Source: an uncultured Oscillibacter sp. (GTDB taxonomy: Bacteria > Bacillota > Clostridia > Oscillospirales > Oscillospiraceae). Taken from it: a stretch of DNA of 39,724 nucleotides. Of this stretch, positions 16,375-22,758 are shown piece by piece. The translations under genes and the position numbers were made by a program. The stretch's first letter is position 1. Each line of letters opens with the position of its first letter. The notes beneath the pieces were generated by a model. The model was not told where the DNA came from. It worked only from the letters and a program-made list of their open reading frames with translations, and ran no database searches. The stretch is from contig CANPTW010000023.1 in NCBI GenBank assembly GCA_947577075.1, positions 1 through 39,724 on the forward strand, written 5' to 3'.

Positions 16375-17745
16375 GTGCAGGAGCAGATCCGCTGGAAGCG
16401 GGCCCGGCCCGTGCTGATTCAGGAGCTGGAGCGGCACCTGGAGGACCAGCGGGACGACCTCCTCAAGGAGGGCAAGCCGGCGGAGGAGGCGGAGCGGCTG
16501 GCCGTGGAGGACATGGGGGACCCGGTAACGATTGGAACGGAGCTGGACCGGGTGCACCGCCCCCGGCCCCAGTGGGGACTGCTGGGGATGACCATCGCCC
16601 TGGCGGTCATCGGGGTGGTTCTGCGGGTGGCCTTCCGCGACGTCAGCGAGGGGCCCAACACCGGCCTTAACGCTGCGCTGGAAAAGGCCCTGGTTTCTCT
16701 GGGCCTGGGTACGGCGGCGCTGCTGGGGATGTACTTTCTGGACGTGTCCCGGCTGGTCCGGCACGCCCGGACCGTGTACATAGGGTCGCTGATAGTACCG
16801 GCTCTGCTCAATACGATCCACCCCTATTTGTATCCTCATCTATACCCCTCTTATCTCTTCACCCTCACAGTGGTACTCTATCCTCTGGCCTATGCCCTTT
16901 GGCTCTATAGCTTCCGAGGCAAGGGCTGGAAAGGGGTTCTACTTACCATCTTGGGCGGCGTCCCTCTGGCGGCGGTCTGCTGCCTCATCCCCAGCAGCTC
17001 GGCCCTGTTCATCCTGCTGTTCTCCGGATTGGCGGTGACGCTTTACGCGGCGGGGCGGGACTTTTTCGGCGTGGGCCGGAAGAAGGGTCTGGCGGCGGTC
17101 CTGGCGGTCCCGGCCGTCCTGCTGGCCTGGCTGCTCTCTCAGGGCTATCTCCACTCTTTTCTCGGAAGATTGAAAATTGCCCTCAGCCATGAGCTGGACC
17201 CGCAGAACAAGGGCTTTATGGGCTGGATGCTCCATATGTTCTGGAAGGACGTTCCACCCCTGCGGCATCACGAGTCTTTTGGCGCCGCCATCCAGGCCGG
17301 CGTCCGGGTCCGGGTCTATACGGACAATACCAACATTTTCGGCGGCAAGCTGCCCTTTGACTACAGCAGCGACCTGCTCCCCGTGTCCGTGGCGGTGCAT
17401 TGGGGCTGGGTCCCCCTGCTGGTCCTGCTGGCGGCGCTGGAGGGTCTGTTCCTCTGGCTTCTGATAAAGGGCCTGCGGCAGAGCTATCTGCCGGGCCGCT
17501 TCGTGGTGCTGGCGGTAACCTTGACGCTGGGGCTCCAGACCCTCTTCAGCGCGGCGCTGAACTTCGGCTTTGTGCTCTTCTCCGCCAGCCTGCCCCTGGT
17601 GGTGGGGAATTTCCAGACTGTCCTTGACATGGCCCTCATCGGCCTGGCCCTGTCGGTGTTCCGAGGGGACTCCATCGCCCGGGAGGAGCCGGAAAAGCCC
17701 CTCCGGCCCCGGAGGCGGCTGCGGATCAAGTTTGAATACCAATAA
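16375..17745 (+). CDS. FtsW/RodA/SpoVE-like membrane protein with permease-prefix domain
   Basis: A 456-residue protein. Residues 1-60 form a helical cytoplasmic domain (QIRWKRARPVLIQELERHLEDQ, then AVEDMGDPVTIGTELDRVHRPRP), known as permease prefix domain 1 and often found next to PadR genes. About ten hydrophobic helices follow, and the last third resembles FtsW/RodA lipid-II polymerases: SDLLPVSVAVHWGWVPLLVLL, GLQTLFSAALNFGFVLFSASLPLV, then VLDMALIGLALSVFR. The classical P-F-I-S-Y-G-G-S loop is degenerate. The first standard start in frame is this GTG, but it truncates the prefix domain; a CTG at 16336, preceded by AAGGGGG, would restore about 13 residues. Function is inferred as envelope-related. 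Confidence 0.78.
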   Translation: MQEQIRWKRARPVLIQELERHLEDQRDDLLKEGKPAEEAERLAVEDMGDPVTIGTELDRVHRPRPQWGLLGMTIALAVIGVVLRVAFRDVSEGPNTGLNAALEKALVSLGLGTAALLGMYFLDVSRLVRHARTVYIGSLIVPALLNTIHPYLYPHLYPSYLFTLTVVLYPLAYALWLYSFRGKGWKGVLLTILGGVPLAAVCCLIPSSSALFILLFSGLAVTLYAAGRDFFGVGRKKGLAAVLAVPAVLLAWLLSQGYLHSFLGRLKIALSHELDPQNKGFMGWMLHMFWKDVPPLRHHESFGAAIQAGVRVRVYTDNTNIFGGKLPFDYSSDLLPVSVAVHWGWVPLLVLLAALEGLFLWLLIKGLRQSYLPGRFVVLAVTLTLGLQTLFSAALNFGFVLFSASLPLVVGNFQTVLDMALIGLALSVFRGDSIAREEPEKPLRPRRRLRIKFEYQ

Positions 17746-17784
17746 GAGGGAACCTCCCCGTCCTGCGGCGGGGAGGTTCTCTTT
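17746..17784. terminator. Bidirectional intrinsic terminator
   Basis: A long stem (AACCTCCCCG / CGGGGAGGTT with flanking GAG/CTC pairs and a two-base bulge) ends in a short T-run on the plus strand. It separates the convergent FtsW-like and GyrI-like genes. Confidence 0.8.
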
Positions 17785-18415
17785 ATGCCTTTTTAATTGG
17801 ATGGCGAATGACCGTCTTCCACTTCTCCGGCGGGACCCGCCTGGCGTCGGTCAGATAAATCTCATGGTGCTGCCGGGACTCGCTCAGGTCATTGGCATAG
17901 CCCTGCTCCTGTAAAAACGCGTCCATCTTCGCCACCGACCCCGGCTCGGAGTCAAAGGAGCCCAGGTGCATGATCTGGACGCAGAGGCCCTCCTCCACCG
18001 TCAAAAACTCTGCGGCGGAGCAGTCCAGCTTCTTTTTCCGGGAGGCGGTTTCCACCGCCCAGGCGAAATCCGCCGGCGTTACGAAGTCCGGCAGGCGGAT
18101 GAGGGAGGTCCAGAGAAAAGCGGACTTGTCTTTGTAGTCAAAGCCCTCCTTCCCCTCCTGCCGCCAGAAGCCCTCCAGGGGCGGGACCACGTACTCGAAG
18201 AAGCCCTCGATGTGGTAATCGCTCTTATAGCTCATTTTCAGCGTGTAGGCCACGACGTACAGCACGGCCATGGCCCGCTGATAGGCCCCGCCCTCCTGGT
18301 TGGGGTCCCCCTCTCCCCGCACGGCGATATAGTTCATTTTTGGAACCGTCACGATCTCCGGCCTGCCCTTGGGCAGATAGAACTCCTTGAACTCCTTTTT
18401 AAAATCAAAGGCCAT
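17783..18415 (-). CDS. GyrI-like small-molecule-binding domain protein
   Basis: A 210-residue single-domain protein of the GyrI-like superfamily, the ligand-binding fold of BmrR/Rob regulators, here without a DNA-binding domain. The N-terminal FDFKKEFKEFYLPKGRPEIVTVPKMNYIAVRGEGDPN is a hallmark of the stand-alone family; the GEGDPN loop and the second half (LDCSAAEFLTVEEGLCVQIMHLGSFDSEPGSVAKMDAFL) complete the two repeats. These proteins are thought to bind or hydrolyse cyclic or xenobiotic compounds. It is transcribed alone from a promoter at 18438-18465. Confidence 0.9.
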   Translation of the reverse strand: MAFDFKKEFKEFYLPKGRPEIVTVPKMNYIAVRGEGDPNQEGGAYQRAMAVLYVVAYTLKMSYKSDYHIEGFFEYVVPPLEGFWRQEGKEGFDYKDKSAFLWTSLIRLPDFVTPADFAWAVETASRKKKLDCSAAEFLTVEEGLCVQIMHLGSFDSEPGSVAKMDAFLQEQGYANDLSESRQHHEIYLTDARRVPPEKWKTVIRHPIKKA

Positions 18416-18437
18416 ATGGATTCCCCCTTCCTTGAAT

Positions 18438-18465
18438 ATTGTATCAGATTTTTGAAAAAGCGCAA
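18438..18465 (-). promoter_or_regulatory. Promoter of the GyrI-like gene
   Basis: On the minus strand TTGCGC (18465-18460), a 16-base spacer and TACAAT (18443-18438) lie about 20 bases upstream of the start codon. It diverges from the SLH-GH25 promoter 35 bases away. Confidence 0.65.
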
Positions 18466-18499
18466 GCGGATGTTATTTTTGGAAATCCGCCCCAAAATA

Positions 18500-18528
18500 T
18501 TGACCGGGAGGCGGATTTCCTATATAAT
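18500..18528 (+). promoter_or_regulatory. Sigma-A promoter of the SLH-GH25 gene
   Basis: TTGACC (18500-18505), a 17-base spacer and consensus TATAAT (18523-18528). The leader to the start codon at 18625 is about 90 bases and contains an attenuator-like hairpin. Confidence 0.85.
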
Positions 18529-18553
18529 AAGCAACTGTCAGCGAGGACCCTAT

Positions 18554-18585
18554 GCCGCGGCCCCGACGGGCGGCGGCGCTTTTTT
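18554..18585 (+). terminator. Attenuator-like hairpin in the SLH-GH25 leader
   Basis: A 10-base-pair stem with one mismatch (GCCGCGGCCC / GGGCGGCGGC, loop CGAC) is followed two bases later by TTTTTT. It lies between the promoter and the coding start, so it would terminate most transcripts unless antagonised. The upstream promoter reads directly into it. Confidence 0.65.
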
Positions 18586-18624
18586 CCTCTGGACTTCGAC
18601 AAAATATGACGAAAGGAAACTGCC

Positions 18625-20385
18625 ATGCGCCAAATTCGACTGCCCAAGCGCCTCCTCTCCGGCCTCTTGGCCGGGGCCCTGCTCCTCACCCCCGCCATGG
18701 CCTTCACGGATACCAACGGCCATTGGGCGGAAGCCGCCGTCAACAAATGGAGCCAGGAATACGGTGTGCTCCAGGGGTATGAAGACGGGTCCTTCCGGCC
18801 CGACGACTCCATCACCCGGGGGGCCTTTGCCGGAATTCTGGACCGCTTCCTCCAGTTCCAAACCGCCTCCCCCGCCGGAACCTTTTCCGACACCGCGGAA
18901 AGCCGCTGGGAGAACTCGATTTTAAAGCTCAACGCCGCCGGGGTGTACTTGGGCAGCGAGGGCAGGGCCCTGCCGGGGGACAGCATCACCCGCCAGCAGG
19001 CCATGACCATGGTGGCCCGGGCCTTCCAGCTGGGGGGAACGGACAACGCCCTGTCCTACCACGACGAGGCGCAGATCGCGGGTTATGCCCGGCCCTACAT
19101 CGCGGAGCTCACCGGCCGGGGCTGGATCACCGACGCAGCGGAGGGCAGCTTCCGCCCCACGGAGCCCCTGACCCGGGCGGAGCTGGTGAACCTGCTGAAC
19201 AACATGATCCAGGTGCTGATCCAGAACAGCGGAGACTACTCCATCAGCGTGGAGGGCAGTCTCCTCCTCAACGCCGCCGGAGGCGCGGCGCTGTCCGACA
19301 TGACGATCTCCGGGGACCTCCTCATCGCCCCCGGCGTCGCCGGGGATGTCACGCTGAACAATGTGACCGTCGGCGGGGATATCCGCAATTTCAGCTCCGT
19401 CACGCCGCAAATTACCAACATTCCGGCGGAGCTGCCCGCCGCGCCGGAGCAGCCTCCCGCACCGGCGGAGACCGGCACGCCGGACTCCGGCGACGATTTC
19501 GACTGGGGCATTGTCGTGGTGCCTCCGGCCTCGGACCCCGGCGCTCCTACAGTGCCCCCCGAGTCGGAGCAGCCCCCTGTTCCCGGCATCCAGCCCAGTG
19601 AAGTCTACACCCCCGGCCTCATCACCGGGCAGACCATTGAGTACGACGGCCGGCAGATTCCCGTCTATGCCGGCACGGAGCAGAACCGGCTCCTTCCCGG
19701 GGACTTCTCCTGGTCGGGGGACCGTTTAGTCTACAACGGTTCCGCCTTCCGCACCCGTTTCGGCATCGACGTCTCCGCTTATCAGAACCGGGCCAGCGAA
19801 AACGAGACTATCGACTGGCAGGCTGTCCGGAACGACGGCGTGGACTTCGCCATGATCCGCATCGGCCTCCGGGGCTATTCCTCCGGCAAGCTTGCCGAGG
19901 ACGCCTTCTACCGCCAGAACATCCAGGGCGCCATGGACGCCGGAATCGAGGCCGGGGTCTACTTCTTCGCCCAGGCCATTACCGTGGAGGAGGCCATAGA
20001 GGAAGCGGATTTTGTCATTCAGCGTCTCCAGGGCCTGCATATCAACGGCCCTGTGGCCTACGACTGGGAAATGCATGACGCCAGCTACCGGGTCTACGGC
20101 ACCGCGCCGGAAATGGCCACCGCCTGCGCCATTGCCTTCTGCCGGCGCATCCAGGAGGCGGGCTATACGCCCATGATTTACGCCGGGTCCTATGTCGGCT
20201 ATGTGAAGTACGACCAGGGGGCCATCGCCCCGTATCTTTGCTGGTACCCCGAGTACAAGCGGGAAACCTCGGAAAAGCTGTGTCCCACCTTCTATTACCA
20301 GCCGGACTACTGGCAGTTCTCCGACAGCTGCGCCATCGCCGGCATCGGAGGGCGGGTGGACGGAAACATCCAGTTTATCCGATAA
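18625..20385 (+). CDS. Secreted SLH-domain protein with GH25 lysozyme domain
   Basis: A 586-residue exported protein. A signal peptide (residues 1-26, ending AMA) is followed by three S-layer homology repeats (about 27-80, 86-140 and 147-200; FTDTNGHWAEAAVNKW, GSFRPDDSITRGAFAGIL, GSFRPTEPLTRAELVNLL) that bind pyruvylated wall polymers. Next come a small beta-solenoid-like stretch (SLLLNAAGGAALSDMTISGDLL), a Pro/Glu-rich linker (about 270-330) and a C-terminal GH25 muramidase domain (about 375-586). That domain has the strand GIDVSAYQ, FAMIRIGLRGY, AGVYFFAQA and the acidic active-site motif AYDWEMHD. It would be wall-anchored and cut peptidoglycan. The start follows AAAGGAAA. Confidence 0.92.
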   Translation: MRQIRLPKRLLSGLLAGALLLTPAMAFTDTNGHWAEAAVNKWSQEYGVLQGYEDGSFRPDDSITRGAFAGILDRFLQFQTASPAGTFSDTAESRWENSILKLNAAGVYLGSEGRALPGDSITRQQAMTMVARAFQLGGTDNALSYHDEAQIAGYARPYIAELTGRGWITDAAEGSFRPTEPLTRAELVNLLNNMIQVLIQNSGDYSISVEGSLLLNAAGGAALSDMTISGDLLIAPGVAGDVTLNNVTVGGDIRNFSSVTPQITNIPAELPAAPEQPPAPAETGTPDSGDDFDWGIVVVPPASDPGAPTVPPESEQPPVPGIQPSEVYTPGLITGQTIEYDGRQIPVYAGTEQNRLLPGDFSWSGDRLVYNGSAFRTRFGIDVSAYQNRASENETIDWQAVRNDGVDFAMIRIGLRGYSSGKLAEDAFYRQNIQGAMDAGIEAGVYFFAQAITVEEAIEEADFVIQRLQGLHINGPVAYDWEMHDASYRVYGTAPEMATACAIAFCRRIQEAGYTPMIYAGSYVGYVKYDQGAIAPYLCWYPEYKRETSEKLCPTFYYQPDYWQFSDSCAIAGIGGRVDGNIQFIR

Positions 20386-20389
20386 TCGG

Positions 20390-20430
20390 AAGCGTCAGCC
20401 CCGACAGGCAGGAAGTCGGGGCTGACGCTT
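20390..20430. terminator. Intrinsic terminator
   Basis: A perfect 16-base stem (AAGCGTCAGCCCCGAC and its complement) with a nine-base loop, followed by CATCGTTTT, lies five bases after the SLH-GH25 stop and just before the end of the convergent mgtE. Confidence 0.88.
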
Positions 20431-20437
20431 CATCGTT

Positions 20438-21856
20438 TTAAAAATGCAGGAGGTTGATCAAAAATATCCAGACCAGGCCATAGAAGGAAACAACCGCGAT
20501 GAGGTCGTTCACCGTGGTAATCAGCGGGCCGGAGGCCACGGCGGGGTCCACGTTCAGGCGTTTGAAAAGAATCGGAATCACCGTCCCGCAGAGGCTGGAG
20601 AGAAGGACGGACGCCACCAGGGCCAGCCCTGTGCACAGGGATATGGAAAAGGCAAAGGCCGGCGCTTTCCCCTTGAATACGACCAGATAGGCCCCCACAA
20701 GCACCGTGGACAGTCCGCCCAGAATCAGGCCGTTCACAAGGCCCACCCGGGCCTCCTTGCGGACCAGGAAGCGCTTCTGCCCCCTGCCCACCTGCTCGTC
20801 CATCAAAACGCGGATCGTCACGGCCAGAGACTGGGTGCCCACATTACCGGACATATCCAGGATCAGGGACTGGAAGCTGACGACGATGGCCAACCGGGCC
20901 ACCACAGGCTCGAACAGTCCCACCACGCCGGACACCGCCAGCCCCAGCCCCAGCAGAACCACCAGCCAGGGCAGGCGCTTTGCGATGCTCCTTCTCAGAG
21001 GCTCCTGCAGGTCTTCCTCCGCCGAGAGGCCCGCCAGCTTGGCGTAATCGTCTCCCAGAACGTCGTCCAAAAGGCGCGCCAGTTCCTGGGAAGTCAGCAC
21101 GCCCCGGAGGCGGCTCTCCCTGTCCAGCACGGGAATGGAATCCTCGGAATACTCCTTGATGCGCTCCAGGCACTCGTCCACCGGCTCCCCGGCATAGACA
21201 TAGGGATAGGAGGTCCGGGTGATGTCCTCCAGGGCGGTGTGCTCCCGGGCGATGATGAGCTTTTTCAGCTCAATGGCTCCCACCAGGACCTCGTCCTCCC
21301 CCACCACATAGAGGGTGGAAATATTGTCGTGCACCTCCGCCTGGTCGATGAGGGCCCGCATGGCCTGGCGGACCGTGCTGCCCGCGGGGATGGAGATGAA
21401 ATTGGTGGACATCTTGCTGCCGATCTCGTCCTCGTCGAAGGAGCTGAGCAGCAGGATTTCCTCCCGCGTCTCCCTTTCCATCAGCTCCGTCAGCGTGTTC
21501 CGGCGTCCCCTTTCCATCTGCTGGAGGCACTCCGCCGCCGTGGCGGCCTCCAGCAAGGAGAGAATATCCACCTGCTTGCGGACGGACAGCTCTTCGATGT
21601 ACTCCTCCAGCCGCCCGGAGTATGCCAAGACCCCGGCCAGGGACGCGGCGTCCAGAATGCCGTAGAGCCGCTTCCGTTCCTCCCGGCTCAGGAGCTCCAG
21701 GGCCGCCGCAACGTCGTTCTCGTGATAAGAGAGAATGCGCTCCTTCAGGGGCTTCGGCGTCAGGGTGCTTTGAAGGAGCGCGGCGATCTCCGCCCTGTAG
21801 TCCGGGCGCTGCGCGGCACCCGGAGCTTCGCGCTTAAAAACCATCTTCTCATTCAT
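20438..21856 (-). CDS. mgtE: Magnesium transporter MgtE
   Basis: A 472-residue Mg2+ channel/transporter with the full MgtE architecture: a superhelical N-domain (residues 20-130; LKERILSYHENDVAAALELLS), two CBS domains (about 135-260; MSTNFISIPAGSTVRQAMRAL and ITRTSYPYVYAGEPVDECLERI), a plug-helix region and five transmembrane helices with the pore motif QSLILDMSGNVGTQSL. CBS and N-domains close the pore at high Mg2+. The ATG at 21856 follows AAAGGAGGT and is preferred over an upstream in-frame ATG that adds 22 hydrophobic residues. I did not find a recognisable M-box riboswitch upstream; instead there is an unassigned hairpin and two MITE-like elements. Confidence 0.95.
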   Translation of the reverse strand: MNEKMVFKREAPGAAQRPDYRAEIAALLQSTLTPKPLKERILSYHENDVAAALELLSREERKRLYGILDAASLAGVLAYSGRLEEYIEELSVRKQVDILSLLEAATAAECLQQMERGRRNTLTELMERETREEILLLSSFDEDEIGSKMSTNFISIPAGSTVRQAMRALIDQAEVHDNISTLYVVGEDEVLVGAIELKKLIIAREHTALEDITRTSYPYVYAGEPVDECLERIKEYSEDSIPVLDRESRLRGVLTSQELARLLDDVLGDDYAKLAGLSAEEDLQEPLRRSIAKRLPWLVVLLGLGLAVSGVVGLFEPVVARLAIVVSFQSLILDMSGNVGTQSLAVTIRVLMDEQVGRGQKRFLVRKEARVGLVNGLILGGLSTVLVGAYLVVFKGKAPAFAFSISLCTGLALVASVLLSSLCGTVIPILFKRLNVDPAVASGPLITTVNDLIAVVSFYGLVWIFLINLLHF

Positions 21857-21907
21857 TGCTCCGTACCTCCTTTGCATATCTGCGAAAAGGCGGAACGGCA
21901 AAAAAGG

Positions 21908-21978
21908 GCATAAAAATACCACTGTCCCTTACCGGCCGCCTCGCCCTTCGCGAGGAAACACGGACAATGGCATTCCAA
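21908..21978 (-). promoter_or_regulatory. Structured mgtE leader (candidate)
   Basis: In the mgtE transcript an imperfect stem pairs ATGCCATTGTCC with GGACAGTGGTAT around an inner hairpin CCTCGC/GCGAGG. It is followed by TTTTTATGCCCTTTTTT. It could be an attenuator or just a remnant inverted repeat. It does not match the M-box pattern I know. Confidence 0.35.
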
Positions 21979-22000
21979 TCCGGACGCAGCAAAAAACGCC

Positions 22001-22165
22001 TAGAGTCTGTTTTAAAACCGGCGGAATGCCGGATTGGGGCGGATTTTTCTGCCAGGCAAGGCGATTTGACGCGGGAATCCTGACGGATTTCAAGTCAAAT
22101 CAACGCAGTCCTGGCGGGAAAAGACGCCCCGAGACGACGTTTTGACGGTTTTAAAACAGACTCTA
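22001..22165 (+). mobile_element. MITE-like element, copy A (165 bp)
   Basis: A non-coding 165-base element with perfect terminal inverted repeats of over 20 bases (left begins TAGAGTCTGTTTTAAAACCG, right is its complement). It ends in TA at both sides, as expected for TA-targeting IS630/Tc1-mariner-type elements. Internal sequence (GGGAATCCTG, ATTTCAAG, TCAACGCAG, in this order) matches copy C at 31390-31554, which is exactly the same length. No transposase is encoded. Confidence 0.8.
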
Positions 22166-22476
22166 GGCCCTGTTTGAAAATAGGCAAAATGTCCAACAGC
22201 GAGCGATTTTTGTGCCCATCAAAGCAAATTTTCGCAGGCGGGCTGTCGCACGGCAAGAAAATTTATAGTCAGCACAGTTGAAAAGAGTCCAAAGGATTCT
22301 TTTCCATACGGTGCTTGGCTTCATAGGAAACGCACAGGCGCTTTGCGCCCCGGCGGGCCAATAGCCCGCCGATTGAAAAGAAGTGTATGCTTCTTTTCAA
22401 CTGCGTTGACTATAACGCAGAGTGGCGGAAAAAGATTCGCTGATTGGGCGTTTTGACTTTTTTCAAACAAGGCATA
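22164..22476 (+). mobile_element. MITE-like element, copy B, divergent and interrupted
   Basis: This begins at the TA that ends copy A. Its ends are related to the same family: TAGGCCCTGTTTGAAAA on the left, and on the right the complement of TATGCCTTGTTTGAAAA. Family core words (ACGCAG, GGCGGAAAAA, TGATTGGGCGTTTTG) are present on the right side. It is 313 bases long because a second, different inverted-repeat element sits inside; without that insert its length is close to the 165 bases of copies A and C. Confidence 0.68.
22264..22414 (+). mobile_element. Second-family inverted-repeat element nested in MITE copy B
   Basis: A roughly 150-base unit with 23-base imperfect terminal repeats: the left end starts TATAGTCAGCACAGTTGAAA, and the right end complements to TATAGTCAACGCAGTTGAAA. 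It is bounded by TA/TATA and contains an inner GGCGGGC/GCCCGCC hairpin. It carries no gene. Its insertion explains why copy B is longer than its relatives. Confidence 0.65.
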
Positions 22477-22557
22477 GAACCACCGCGGCGCGCAGCCGGG
22501 GAAATTCCAAGAGAATCGGAACGCCATGCCCCTATTTCGACTGCTGCTGCCGTCCAT
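22321..22557 (-). pseudogene. Small gene broken by MITE insertion (5' fragment)
   Basis: A start codon at 22557 with a near-perfect ribosome site GAGGTGAG and a strong promoter upstream opens a frame whose first 27 or so residues (MDGSSSRNRGMAFRFSWNFP, then GCAPRWF) are outside mobile DNA. From about 22476 onward the frame reads through MITE copy B to a stop at 22321, giving 79 residues. The original 3' part is not found. It may instead be the remains of a leader for mgtE. Confidence 0.45.
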
Positions 22558-22606
22558 GATCTCACCTCGTTTCAAGCAAATAAGAAACAGCATGCGTTAC
22601 AATTTT

Positions 22607-22635
22607 ATTATAGCACAGCAGCGCTGAACATGCAA
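22607..22635 (-). promoter_or_regulatory. Strong promoter upstream of the MITE pair
   Basis: On the minus strand TTGCAT (22635-22630), a 17-base spacer and TATAAT (22612-22607). It drives the broken small gene and could read on through both MITE copies to mgtE, as I found no equally good promoter closer to mgtE. Confidence 0.7.
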
Positions 22636-22758
22636 TAGGCCGCGTGAAATCGGGAGCGTCCAACGGCGGAGTTGAGAACGTCAAAAAGGATTCGCAATCC
22701 CGGGGCGGCAGGAGCATAGCGGCCCCTCCGGCATCCGAAAGGGCCGCCGCCCCCGGTC

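Noticed and set aside
18552-18782. 76-codon frame starting in the SLH-GH25 leader as a separate gene
   Set aside because: It overlaps the signal-peptide region of the real gene in another frame and has a biased shadow composition. A leader peptide effect on the attenuator cannot be excluded but is not supported.
20444-21913. 489-codon open frame opposite mgtE
   Set aside because: Shadow of mgtE. Gln/His/Gly-rich with no ribosome site.
21857-22000. M-box (Mg2+) riboswitch upstream of mgtE
   Set aside because: Looked for the conserved M-box words in the leader on the coding strand and did not find them; only an unassigned hairpin is present.
21999-22476. CRISPR array or IS element with transposase in the repeat-rich region
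   Set aside because: Repeats are inverted ends of short elements, not evenly spaced direct repeats, and no transposase frame or cas gene is present.
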